Assembly (NCBI GenBank): GCA_036702865.1
Contig: DATNQD010000087.1
Span: 186,001 to 250,000, forward strand
Reading direction: 5' to 3'
Origin: Trichocoleus sp.
GTDB taxonomy: Bacteria > Cyanobacteriota > Cyanobacteriia > Elainellales > Elainellaceae
Length of the DNA stretch: 64,000 bases
The notes beneath the pieces are model-generated. The model worked only from the letters and a program-made list of their open reading frames with translations, made no database searches and was not told the origin of the DNA. Shown piece by piece: positions 49,146-57,889 of this stretch. The position numbers were made by a program, and so were the translations under genes. The first letter of the stretch is position 1. Each line of letters opens with the position of its first letter.

Positions 49146-49409
49146 TTATGCCTCAATCTGCCCCTCTTTTGTGATCACAAAGCGATTGGCAACGGTTTCT
49201 GGCTGAATTGCAGACAGGACGACATGACCATCATCCATGATGATCACGGCGCGAGTCCGACGACCGTAGGTTGCATCAACCAACTTGCCACCCTCACGAG
49301 CATCACCGATAATGCGTTTGATTGGAGCGGATTCTGGGCTAACGATCGCGATAACACGATTTGCAGAGACGATATTGCCGAATCCAATATTAATGAGCCG
49401 AATATCCAT
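49146..49409 (-). CDS. remA: Extracellular matrix regulator RemA-like (DUF370)
   Basis: This encodes 87 aa, the usual length. Begins [20 protein letters not shown] and has [20 protein letters not shown], both typical of the family. In Bacillus subtilis RemA is a DNA-binding ring-forming activator of matrix and osmoprotection genes. Its role in cyanobacteria is not established. It precedes gmk on the same strand and is divergent from the NFACT gene. Confidence 0.9.
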   Translation of the reverse strand: MDIRLINIGFGNIVSANRVIAIVSPESAPIKRIIGDAREGGKLVDATYGRRTRAVIIMDDGHVVLSAIQPETVANRFVITKEGQIEA

Positions 49410-49659
49410 AGCGAACCTAAGCCGAAAGGAGCCTCAAATAAATGATGAAGGACAGATACTAAAGATTGAAGAATCGATTTAAAGGTGAATGAATAATGAA
49501 TTAACCGTTGAAATATCTATCCTAAATTGCATCTCCATCCTAGAATATTGGGCTCTATCATAGCCAGAACTTAAATTTACACATGACGCATTATAACGAT
49601 TAGCGATCGCATTTTTTTCTCGCTTTTGCATTTTAAGTTGACTTATCCCTCAGAATATT

Positions 49660-51405
49660 GTGCAACCTGTTGACTTTACTACTTTTAAGGCTATCTGTGT
49701 TGAACTCCGAGCCGGGTGGTTACCTGCCCGTTTGGAGCAGGTTTATCAGCGAGATCGCTATACCATCGCTCTTGCCCTAAGAACCTTGAATCAGCGGGGT
49801 TGGCTGACGCTATCTTGGCATCCACAAGCTGCTCGCATGGGAATGGGTGAATCACCGCCGCGCACTCCCGATACTTTCACTTTTAGTCAGCAGTTGCGCC
49901 ATCAGTTAGGAAATTTGGCACTGGTAGAAATCGAGCCGATCGCCCCTTGGGAAAGAGTTGCTGACCTGAGATTTGCCCGTCGTCCGGGAGAAGCAGCCCT
50001 CTGGCATCTCTATGTTGAAATTCAAGGAAATTACAGCAACGTCATTCTGGCAAACCAGGACAATATCATTGTTACGGCAGCACATCAGGTAAGTTCCCAG
50101 CAGTCGAGCGTTCGCCCCATTCAGACCGGGCAACCCTACGAAGTTCCCCCTGCGCCAACCAGTGCTGTTCCGACCCTGGAAGAACTGCAGAGCCGCTGGC
50201 AGGAACGAATTAGCCTGATCCCTGGAGCTTTGCGCCGCAATATTCTTAGCAGCTATCGTGGGCTTGGCTCTGCTGTTGTCATTGCCATAGCACAGGCAGC
50301 AAACCTTGATCCTGAGCAATCCACGGATACGCTTAGCCCCGAAGATTGGAATCGCTTGTTTGAGCGCTGGCAAGCATGGCAGCAAATTCTCGATCGCCAA
50401 ACGTTTCAGCCCGGATGGTTGCCCAAAGGCTATACGGTTCTGGGTTGGGGGATGATTCGTCCTGCTGCTTCAGTTCAAGAATTGATCGATCGCTACTATG
50501 GGGATCAGCTCAATGAGCAAGAGTTTACGCAACTACGGCATCAAATTCGCCAGCGGTTGAGCAACATTCTCAAGAAGCTATACCAAAAAGCGAAAGATTT
50601 CCGCGATCGGCTGCAACAATCCGACTTAGCAGATGACTATCGCGAGAAAGCGGATCTGCTCATGGCTCACCTGCAAGAATGGACACCCGGCATGAAACAG
50701 ATTACACTATCTGACTTTGCCACCAATGAACCTGTCACCATTCCGCTCGATCCTGAAAAAAACGCAGTTCAAAATGCTCAGTCCCTCTATAAACGACACC
50801 AGAAACTAAAGCGATCGCGCAATGCCCTGGAGCCTCTACTCGCTGAAGTTCAGGCTGAAATTGATTATTTAGAGCAAGTCGAGGTGGCGATCGCCCAGCT
50901 TGAGCATTACCGCACCCCAGATGATCTGGCTTCCCTAACCGAGATTCGCGATGAACTGATTCAGCAAAACTATCTGGAAGACCCAGACCAGCGGTATCGC
51001 GCCACTCCTGCACAGACGACTAACTTCCTGCGCTATCGCACTCCGAGTGGTTTTGAAATCCTAATTGGACGCAACAACCGCCAAAACGATCAGCTAACGT
51101 TCCGCCAAGCAGGCGACTACGATCTCTGGTTTCACACCCAAGAGATTCCCGGCAGTCATGTTTTACTCCGGTTGGAACCGGGAGCCGTCGCGGAAGAAGC
51201 TGATTTACAGTTCACCGCCAATTTAGCCGCTTATTACAGTCGTGCTCGGCAGAGTGAGCAGGTTCCCGTCATCTACACCGAGCCGAAGCAAGTCTTCAAG
51301 CCTAAAGGGGCAAAGCCCGGTATGGCGATTTATAAGCAAGAGCGGGTGATTTGGGGACAGCCGCAGGCAGGACGATCGATCGTGGAGCAGGTGGAAGAGG
51401 TTTAG
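49660..51405 (+). CDS. NFACT family protein (RqcH/FbpA-like)
   Basis: This encodes 581 aa with a GTG start at 49660. Domains in order are NFACT-N (FKAICVELRAGWLPARLEQV), two helix-hairpin-helix motifs (PGALRRNILSSYRGLGS), a long coiled coil (about 295-430) and NFACT-R (FLRYRTPSGFEILIGRNNRQ ... DYDLWFHTQEIPGSHVLLR). RqcH binds stalled 50S subunits and adds C-terminal alanine tails that mark the nascent chain for decay. Its last bases overlap the end of the convergent methyltransferase gene by 4 bp. Confidence 0.88.
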   Translation: MQPVDFTTFKAICVELRAGWLPARLEQVYQRDRYTIALALRTLNQRGWLTLSWHPQAARMGMGESPPRTPDTFTFSQQLRHQLGNLALVEIEPIAPWERVADLRFARRPGEAALWHLYVEIQGNYSNVILANQDNIIVTAAHQVSSQQSSVRPIQTGQPYEVPPAPTSAVPTLEELQSRWQERISLIPGALRRNILSSYRGLGSAVVIAIAQAANLDPEQSTDTLSPEDWNRLFERWQAWQQILDRQTFQPGWLPKGYTVLGWGMIRPAASVQELIDRYYGDQLNEQEFTQLRHQIRQRLSNILKKLYQKAKDFRDRLQQSDLADDYREKADLLMAHLQEWTPGMKQITLSDFATNEPVTIPLDPEKNAVQNAQSLYKRHQKLKRSRNALEPLLAEVQAEIDYLEQVEVAIAQLEHYRTPDDLASLTEIRDELIQQNYLEDPDQRYRATPAQTTNFLRYRTPSGFEILIGRNNRQNDQLTFRQAGDYDLWFHTQEIPGSHVLLRLEPGAVAEEADLQFTANLAAYYSRARQSEQVPVIYTEPKQVFKPKGAKPGMAIYKQERVIWGQPQAGRSIVEQVEEV

Positions 51406-52199
51406 TTCGGGGGTAGGGTAATCGGTGCTTGCGATCGATCGGTTACCGATTGCTGCTTCTGAAAGATCATCAAATGCTGCTGTGGCAAGAATTCCTGCGT
51501 CTCTTTCCAAACTAGCCCGATCGCCTGCATTTCTTTTTTGGCTTGGCGTTGAGTCATTTTGTGTATCCCTTTGATCGGGATAAAAGGATTTTCGCCGCGA
51601 TATTCGAGCAACACGACTCTGCCGTCAGGTTTGAGCGATCGGACGATGCCTTCCATCATTTCGCGGGGGTAGGCAAATTCGTGATAGGCATCCACCATCA
51701 AAGCCAGATCAATACTGCTGGGTGGCAGGTTTGGGTCAGTTTCGCTGCCGAGAATCGGTTGGACATTCTCTGCGCCATTCTCTTCCTTAAAGAAATTGAG
51801 GATATCGAGCATTTCTGGCTGAATATCAACTGCGTACACCCTGCCTTGAGGCACTTTTTCACTGAAGCGAAAACTGAAATATCCAGTTCCAGCACCAATA
51901 TCCGCAACGACATCAGTTGGCTGAAGGTTCAGGGCTTCAACGACGGAATCAGGCTGTTCTTCGAGCGATCGGGTGGGTCGCTCTAACCATCCGGCTCCTT
52001 GATGACCCATCACTTCAGCAATTTCTCGTCCCATATAGAATTTGCCAATGCCATCCGGATTATGAATGGCTTTCTCTTGATAAATGGGTTCTTCACGAGG
52101 AGCAAAAGGGGCGATCGGTTGGGCAGCCAGGGCAGCAGGATTAGCCAGCGTAATTCCTAAAATCCAGAGCAGGGCAATCAGGCAGCGCAGCAGAAACAT
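51402..52199 (-). CDS. Class I SAM-dependent methyltransferase with an N-terminal signal peptide
   Basis: This encodes 265 aa. The first 26 residues (FLLRCLIALLWILGITLANP ending in AALAAQ) look like a cleavable signal peptide. The methyltransferase domain starts near residue 80: the SAM motif is VVADIGAGTGYFSFRFSEKV, followed by VYAVDIQPEM, LALMVDAYHEFAYPREMMEG and LEYRGENPFIPIKGIHK. Methyltransferases normally work in the cytosol where SAM is, so secretion would be unusual; a membrane anchor or a mispredicted start are alternatives. I cannot name the substrate. It converges with the NFACT gene (4-bp overlap). Confidence 0.8.
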   Translation of the reverse strand: MFLLRCLIALLWILGITLANPAALAAQPIAPFAPREEPIYQEKAIHNPDGIGKFYMGREIAEVMGHQGAGWLERPTRSLEEQPDSVVEALNLQPTDVVADIGAGTGYFSFRFSEKVPQGRVYAVDIQPEMLDILNFFKEENGAENVQPILGSETDPNLPPSSIDLALMVDAYHEFAYPREMMEGIVRSLKPDGRVVLLEYRGENPFIPIKGIHKMTQRQAKKEMQAIGLVWKETQEFLPQQHLMIFQKQQSVTDRSQAPITLPPN

Positions 52200-52335
52200 G
52201 GTGTTTAGGCAGAGAGGAGTTCCTTTCTAGAATACTGCCGGGAATCTAACGGGAGGTCAATTTGCGGCAGTTGAATCAGTGCTAAGGTGAAGCGAATAGC
52301 GTAATAGAGCAGGGATGCGCCTGAGCAAGTAGCCC

Positions 52336-52839
52336 ATGAAACCGATCGAACTCTACATTGTGCGGCATGGATTGGCAGGTGAACATGGCAGCTATGCCAA
52401 CGACGAGGAACGTCCGCTGACAGAAGAGGGGATTCGCAAAACGAAGCGGGTGGCAAAACGATTAGCGGAATTGGGTTTGCGATTTGATTTAATTCTTACC
52501 AGTCCTCTCGTTCGCGCTCAACAAACGGCTGAAATTTTGCAGCAGGCAGACCTGGGAAAACGCCTGGAAGAATCCGCTTATCTTAAGCCAAAGGGTGACT
52601 TTAACGGCTGGCTGGACTGGTTGCAGCAGTGGCGCAGTCGTGGAGATTGTTTAGCGATCGTGGGACATGAGCCAGATTTAAGTGAGTGGGCGCAGCGGCT
52701 CGTTTGGGGTCAACCTCGGCAGCAAATTGTCCTCAAAAAAGCAGGAGTTATCGGGCTAACTTTACCAGAAGGTTCGCCGATCGGTCGGAGTGAACTGTTT
52801 TGGCTGTCACCCCCACGATTTTTGTTAGGGGACGACTAG
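52336..52839 (+). CDS. sixA: Phosphohistidine phosphatase SixA
   Basis: This encodes 167 aa. It belongs to the histidine phosphatase superfamily, with catalytic RHG in IVRHGLAGEHGSYAND and the second His in AIVGHEPDLSEWAQRL. It has the Arg-rich SPLVRAQQTAEIL segment typical of SixA. SixA removes phosphate from His of phosphotransfer proteins. It is followed by the NhaC gene. Confidence 0.88.
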   Translation: MKPIELYIVRHGLAGEHGSYANDEERPLTEEGIRKTKRVAKRLAELGLRFDLILTSPLVRAQQTAEILQQADLGKRLEESAYLKPKGDFNGWLDWLQQWRSRGDCLAIVGHEPDLSEWAQRLVWGQPRQQIVLKKAGVIGLTLPEGSPIGRSELFWLSPPRFLLGDD

Positions 52840-52909
52840 GGAAGTTTGAAACGTTCTGTATTTGCCTTTATTCTCGCAATTCCAGGAACTTCTGGCTCAA
52901 GCCTCATTC

Positions 52910-54256
52910 ATGGATATTCTTTTTGCGTTAGCAAGTTCGTTCATTCTATTAGTTTTTAGTGTTTCCAAAGGCTATTTTGTTGCTTATCCACTTTTTGTAA
53001 CGCTGGGTATTCTAGTTGTTGTTCTGCGGCGACGAGGATTTACGCTCAAATATCTTTTTAAGCTGATTATCGATGGCAGCAAGAAGTCATTCTCGGTTCT
53101 GAATATTCTTTTATTAATTGGTGCAGTAACCGCTGTCTGGATGGCAGCCGGAACAGTTCCCGCAATCGTCTATTACGGTATTCAACTAATTCATCCAAAG
53201 CTTTTCATTCTTTCTGCTTTTTTGCTAACTAGCTTTGTTTCTTTTTTGATTGGCACATCTTTTGGAGCAGCGAGTACGATCGGTGTTGCCTTGATGATTA
53301 TGGCAAAAGGCAGTAATGTTAATCCTCATTTGATTGCGGGCGCAATTATTGGCGGCGCATATTGGGGCGATCGATGTTCTCCCATGTCTTCCAGCGCCAA
53401 TTTGATCGCCAGTATTACCGCGACAAATTTGTATCAGAACATCCGTAATATGTTGGTCACGGCATGGCTACCGCTGGGAATTAGCTGCATCATCTACTTA
53501 ATTTTTTCCTGGTTTTATCCGGTTCAAATTACAGATAGCTCATTGCTGATTGAACTCAATCAATTATTTGATTTGCACTGGGTGACGCTGCTTCCAGCGA
53601 TCGTCATTCTGGTGCTGGCAGTATTTCGAGTAGAAGTTAAATTATCGATGCTGTTCAGCATTATTGTTAGCGTGCTGATTGCTTTGTTTTTACAGCACTA
53701 TCGCCTAACGCAACTTATCCAATTTATCTATACTGGGTTTCAGCTAGAACAAAACACACAGATTCGATCGATTCTACTGGGTGGTGGGATTCTGTCGATG
53801 CTCAAGGTGTCAGTTATTGTATTAATTTCTACGGCAATTTCAGGGTTGCTATCTGGAACGGCAGCGCTCAAAATTGTCGAGAAATTCTTGCGATCGATCC
53901 ATTCTCGCAGTCATTTGTTTAGTGGTACAACGCTAATTGGAACTGGAGCGGCTGCTTTTGGCTGTACACAAACGATCGCAATTCTCTTAACTCAGGAGCT
54001 AGTCAGCAAAAAATATGAGCAGGTACAGCTTACAGCAGATTATTTGGCAACCGATTTAGAAAATACAGTCGTTGTGATTTCGCCACTCATTCCCTGGAAT
54101 ATTGCCGGACTCGTTCCTGCAACCATTCTCATGACTGATAGTGGATTCATTCCTTTTGCTTGCTATCTTTATCTCATTCCGCTTTGCAACTGGCTATTGT
54201 TGCGATCGGGTAAAGATTGGATTCAGACAGAAGCGCTCCTTAACACTCCCAAATAG
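52910..54256 (+). CDS. NhaC-type Na+/H+ antiporter
   Basis: This encodes 448 aa from the ATG at 52910 (MDILFALASSFILLVFSVSK), which matches where family members begin; a TTG at 52862 would add 16 residues. About 11 hydrophobic helices are visible. Family segments are GTSFGAASTIGVALMIMAKG, IGGAYWGDRCSPMSSSANLI, and FLIGTSF. NhaC exchanges sodium for protons across the plasma membrane. It lies 70 bp after sixA and about 60 bp before ureB, all on the plus strand. Confidence 0.85.
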   Translation: MDILFALASSFILLVFSVSKGYFVAYPLFVTLGILVVVLRRRGFTLKYLFKLIIDGSKKSFSVLNILLLIGAVTAVWMAAGTVPAIVYYGIQLIHPKLFILSAFLLTSFVSFLIGTSFGAASTIGVALMIMAKGSNVNPHLIAGAIIGGAYWGDRCSPMSSSANLIASITATNLYQNIRNMLVTAWLPLGISCIIYLIFSWFYPVQITDSSLLIELNQLFDLHWVTLLPAIVILVLAVFRVEVKLSMLFSIIVSVLIALFLQHYRLTQLIQFIYTGFQLEQNTQIRSILLGGGILSMLKVSVIVLISTAISGLLSGTAALKIVEKFLRSIHSRSHLFSGTTLIGTGAAAFGCTQTIAILLTQELVSKKYEQVQLTADYLATDLENTVVVISPLIPWNIAGLVPATILMTDSGFIPFACYLYLIPLCNWLLLRSGKDWIQTEALLNTPK

Positions 54257-54317
54257 TTAACCCCCAGGCAGATTTTTTTGCGGTAGGATTGCATCAACAC
54301 CACAGTAAACAGATCTC

Positions 54318-54683
54318 ATGATTCCCGGTGAACTTTTAACTGAAGCAGGCGAAATTGAGCTAAATGCAGGTCGCGCAACTGTCACCCTCACCGTTGCAAA
54401 TACGGGCGATCGACCGATTCAGGTTGGCTCTCATTTTCACTTCTATGAGGTCAACAAAGCTCTCTCATTCGATCGAGAACAGGCAAAAGGAATGCGGCTG
54501 GATATTCCGGCAGGAACGGCAGTTCGGTTTGAGCCAGGTGATGAGCGGAGTGTGATATTGGTTCCATTTGTGGGTAGCCGCGAGGTCTATGGCTTCAATG
54601 GATTAATTAATGGCGCATTAGAAGCCGAAGCGAAGGAGCCGAAATCTAGCAAGAAGAAGAGTGACAAGAAAAAGAAGAAGTAG
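54318..54683 (+). CDS. ureB: Urease subunit beta with Lys-rich tail
   Basis: This encodes 121 aa. The domain (1-100) is typical: [40 protein letters not shown] and [19 protein letters not shown] tail follows, with about a dozen Lys and Ser ([16 protein letters not shown]), that extends it beyond the usual 100-110 residues. The partner ureC is 3.2 kb further on, and no ureA lies within the window, so the urease genes are scattered. Active ureolysis needs ureA and accessory genes, which are presumably elsewhere. Confidence 0.93.
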   Translation: MIPGELLTEAGEIELNAGRATVTLTVANTGDRPIQVGSHFHFYEVNKALSFDREQAKGMRLDIPAGTAVRFEPGDERSVILVPFVGSREVYGFNGLINGALEAEAKEPKSSKKKSDKKKKK

Positions 54684-54749
54684 GCTAGGAATCAGGAGTG
54701 CTTTGCTCCTATCTCAATCGATCGCCTGATATTGCCCGGAGAGAACGTT

Positions 54750-55421
54750 ATGTCACGGATTACACTACCACCGCTGAATCTAGAATTTTTGAAAACGCTA
54801 AAGGGATTTGCCTCGATTATCCTCGATCCCTCGCAAACTGACTCGGTGTTCGACATTGTGGAAGGAATGCGGAATACAGAAGTCAGCCGTATGGCGTTGG
54901 AACACATAAAATCCAAGCCTGAAACGGCTCAACTAATTGAAGAACGCTATATTCCGGCAACTCCCGATCTCGATGCGCTACTGCAATATCCATCAGACTC
55001 TTTGGGCTATATCCATGCTTCTGCATTGAAAGCGGCAGGGTTTGACCCAGAATTTTACCGCAAGCTTGAGGTGAAAGATGATTTGAGCTATGTCATGCTG
55101 CGGCTGCGGCAGAGCCATGATATTTGGCATACGGTAACGGGCATGGGCACAGATTCGATCGGGGAATTGGGGCTGCAAGCCTTTAGTCTGGCACAAACCC
55201 ATATGCCGCTCGCCATTATCCTGATTGCTGGAGGTTTGCTGAAAACGCTGCGTCATCCTGAAAATCTCGATCGCTTGCTGGATCAAATTGCAATTGGCTA
55301 TCGCATGGGAACAAAAGCAAAACCGTTTCTGGCGCAGAAGTGGGAAGACCATTGGGAAAAACCGTTAGCAGAGTGGCGATCGGACTTGAATTTGGAGCTA
55401 ATGACAACTTACGTTCCCTGA
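54750..55421 (+). CDS. Coq4 family protein
   Basis: This encodes 223 aa from the ATG at 54750, preceded by GGAGAG; a TTG 18 bp upstream is less likely. The Coq4 metal motif is HDIWHTVTGMG, with a downstream Glu in GELGLQAF. Coq4 supports ubiquinone C1 decarboxylation and hydroxylation or organises the biosynthetic complex in mitochondria. Cyanobacteria lack ubiquinone, so this homologue likely serves a plastoquinone-related or other lipid reaction. The stop is 3 bp before the GST gene start, so the two are translationally close. Confidence 0.88.
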   Translation: MSRITLPPLNLEFLKTLKGFASIILDPSQTDSVFDIVEGMRNTEVSRMALEHIKSKPETAQLIEERYIPATPDLDALLQYPSDSLGYIHASALKAAGFDPEFYRKLEVKDDLSYVMLRLRQSHDIWHTVTGMGTDSIGELGLQAFSLAQTHMPLAIILIAGGLLKTLRHPENLDRLLDQIAIGYRMGTKAKPFLAQKWEDHWEKPLAEWRSDLNLELMTTYVP

Positions 55422-55424
55422 GCA

Positions 55425-56027
55425 ATGTACAAACTCTACGACTTTCTCCCCTCTGGCAACGGCTACAAAGTACGTCTGCTGCTGACGCAACTGGGCATTC
55501 CATTCGAGCGAATTGAACTGGATATTCTCAAAGGAGAAACCCGCACAGCAGAGTTTTTAGCCAAAAATCCAAACGGCAGAATTCCGGTTCTCGAACTTTC
55601 GCCCGGAGAGTATTTATCTGAATCAAACGCAATTTTGATCTATCTCAGCCAGGGCACAGAGTTTCTGCCGATCGCCCCGCTTGAACATGCCAGAGTCATG
55701 CAGTGGCTCTTCTTTGAGCAATACAGCCACGAACCCTATATTGCAACGTCTCGCTTCTGGTTGCAGCATGGGATGGCAGATGAAAAACAGCGGGCACTTG
55801 CTGAGAAAAAGGCACCAGGCTATGCCGCACTGAGCGTTCTGGAACAGCGACTAAAAGACCATCCGTTTTTAGTGAGCGATCGATACAGCATTGCCGATAT
55901 TGCCCTTTTCGCCTACACCCATGTTGCCTCTGAAGGTGATTTTGATCTGAGCCAATTTTCTGGCATTCTTGCTTGGATCGATCGGGTGCAGAGTCAGCCG
56001 GGGCATGTGCCGATCACGGTTGGATAA
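55425..56027 (+). CDS. Glutathione S-transferase family protein
   Basis: This encodes 200 aa. The thioredoxin-like N-terminal domain has YDFLPSGNGYKVRLLLTQLG, with Ser in place of the usual Cys/Tyr, and the cis-Pro in NGRIPVLEL followed by LSESNAILIYLSQ. The helical C-terminal domain includes FLVSDRYSIADIALFAYTHV. It starts 3 bp after the Coq4-like gene. The substrate is unknown. It converges on the Uma2 gene 16 bp away. Confidence 0.88.
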   Translation: MYKLYDFLPSGNGYKVRLLLTQLGIPFERIELDILKGETRTAEFLAKNPNGRIPVLELSPGEYLSESNAILIYLSQGTEFLPIAPLEHARVMQWLFFEQYSHEPYIATSRFWLQHGMADEKQRALAEKKAPGYAALSVLEQRLKDHPFLVSDRYSIADIALFAYTHVASEGDFDLSQFSGILAWIDRVQSQPGHVPITVG

Positions 56028-56043
56028 GGGGGAAATAACCGCC

Positions 56044-56862
56044 TTAGTGACCCATAATTGTTTTTACTTCTTCAATAGACAAACTTAGAGTCTCAGAAAT
56101 TTTCTCAATGGGTAAGCCGAGTGCTAAGAGTCGGGGAACTGCGGCTCTGCGAGCTTGTGCTTCTACAACGAATTCTTGCTCTGCTTCCAATCTGGCTTGT
56201 TCTGCTTCCTGTCTTGCTTCCTCTGCTTCTCGATGGCTCAACAATCTTTCTCCAGTTTGCGGATCAAAAAAGCGCAGTTCTTTGGGCTGGGTATCAGGAT
56301 CAGCAACAATGCTAAGAAACGAGGGTTGCGGGGTTAATAACCGCAGATCTAACCCCAATATTTTGCTGTGAATGGAGAACGTATCATCTACAAGATGAAT
56401 TCCAGCTAAAGGTTGATAAACCCCATTGACTAAACGTGCTCCCTTCAATTGAGGCATTAAATAATCGCCTGTTGGATCGTACTGAAAATACTCCTGAATC
56501 CCCAAACTTGCATAAATTTGAGGTTTATCGATTTCATCCTGTTTCCGCGTCATTTCTGAGGTCACTTCCAGCACAAACGAAGGAAGCTTTCCTTCCTTCC
56601 AGGTTTTATAAACCCTGCGCTTATGCTTGCTGACCCCAAACACTACAAATACATCCGGCGATACAACCGATCGCGGATCTCCCTGCTCATAATAAATGCA
56701 CAAACCGCCTGAAACATAGACCTGTCGCCGACTGTGAAAAAAAACATCGAGTGCTTCAACACAGTAGATCAAATAATCACGGGTGGGATCACTCTCCGTC
56801 ATTGGCTCTCCATTGGATTCTGGATATTCAATTAGGGTTGTCGGACGATCGATCTCACTCAT
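56044..56862 (-). CDS. Uma2 family endonuclease (DUF820)
   Basis: This encodes 272 aa. It contains the PD-(D/E)xK-like core: VVSPDVFVVFG, with Asp in the position of the nuclease motif, LPSFVLEVTSEMTRKQDEID giving ExxS...K, and IQEYFQYDP. A C-terminal helical segment with EARQEAEQARLEAEQ repeats precedes a short HTH-like end (GLPIEKISETLSLSIEE). Uma2 proteins are very abundant in cyanobacteria, often near mobile DNA; their function is unclear. Confidence 0.85.
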   Translation of the reverse strand: MSEIDRPTTLIEYPESNGEPMTESDPTRDYLIYCVEALDVFFHSRRQVYVSGGLCIYYEQGDPRSVVSPDVFVVFGVSKHKRRVYKTWKEGKLPSFVLEVTSEMTRKQDEIDKPQIYASLGIQEYFQYDPTGDYLMPQLKGARLVNGVYQPLAGIHLVDDTFSIHSKILGLDLRLLTPQPSFLSIVADPDTQPKELRFFDPQTGERLLSHREAEEARQEAEQARLEAEQEFVVEAQARRAAVPRLLALGLPIEKISETLSLSIEEVKTIMGH

Positions 56863-56910
56863 TTCAGGAACTCAGCAGACGCAAGGGGATCTTCTAACAT
56901 TGCAACAATA

Positions 56911-57654
56911 TCAATGCTTGGAAAACTTAGCAATGACTGGATAATGGTCACTCAGCCCTTTCCATTGCTCTGAACTGATAACGGCACAAGCATCTAGCCA
57001 TTGATACCACCGAGCAGGCACAAAGATGCCATCACAGTGAAAGGCAGTGCTCTTATCAGGGCATTTATCACCAGCCCAGCGCAACGTCTGAGCTAAGTTC
57101 TGATTTGGGTTTGCCATCTGCCAACAGATCATCAATCCCAATTCTTTTCGCATTGCTGTCACAATCCAATCTTTTTCTTGTTTCAATTCCTCGCTGACAT
57201 GACGAATTCCCACCGTCAGGTTGAAGTCTCCGCCAATCATCAGATCGTAATCGTCGGTAAAAGTAGATTGAACCCAATCAAGCAGCTTGCGAATCGGCTG
57301 TTTATAGGGCTTGGGTGCATGAAGACTAAACACTCTTAACCGCCTTGGCTCGTTCCCATACCAGGAAAAATCTTTCACTTCCGCACCTGTTACCCAGCCT
57401 TGTAATCCTGGAACATCAATTGGAACAACCGTACCAGAACTGACAAGCAAAGCACTACCCCATTTCTCGCCCTCGATCGGCTGCCATAAAATCTTGTCTT
57501 GCAGTAATTCATAGCGTTCTGAATCAAGGTATTGCTTAGGATTAAATGTTTCCTGGATCAGGCAAATATCTGGCTTTTCTTCTAACAGCTGTTGCCATTG
57601 TGTATGCCCTTGCTTCTGTCCACCGAGCCGTAAATTATAAGTCGCGATTTTCAT
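56911..57654 (-). CDS. Endonuclease/exonuclease/phosphatase family protein
   Basis: This encodes 247 aa. The DNase I-like fold has Asn in ATYNLRLGG, Glu in ICLIQETFNP, GGDFNLTVG and the terminal catalytic SDH in GLSDHYPVIAKF. It has no signal peptide. Substrate may be DNA or a phosphoester; not determined. It lies between the Uma2 gene and ureC, divergent from ureC. Confidence 0.8.
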   Translation of the reverse strand: MKIATYNLRLGGQKQGHTQWQQLLEEKPDICLIQETFNPKQYLDSERYELLQDKILWQPIEGEKWGSALLVSSGTVVPIDVPGLQGWVTGAEVKDFSWYGNEPRRLRVFSLHAPKPYKQPIRKLLDWVQSTFTDDYDLMIGGDFNLTVGIRHVSEELKQEKDWIVTAMRKELGLMICWQMANPNQNLAQTLRWAGDKCPDKSTAFHCDGIFVPARWYQWLDACAVISSEQWKGLSDHYPVIAKFSKH

Positions 57655-57889
57655 GACTGAACTGGGTGATTAATACACATTCCTCCGTATTGTTCCCTGC
57701 TCTCTATCTCACTCTCTCACCTGCATCAATGTAGATATTGTGACGGAGCAAACCTTAACTTTTCAGCATCGTTCGTTCCCTCGTTTAGCCCAGCGTGATA
57801 GGCTTTTCCGGTTAGTGCCACAACGCACATTTTGCTGCCAACAAGATTGAGAGAATCAATCTCCGAACGCTGAAAAGAAGGGAACTGCC

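Noticed and set aside
57731-57744. NtcA-like GTA-N8-GAC motif upstream of ureC
   Set aside because: The right half-site deviates from TAC and no properly spaced -10 was recognised; a chance match is likely.
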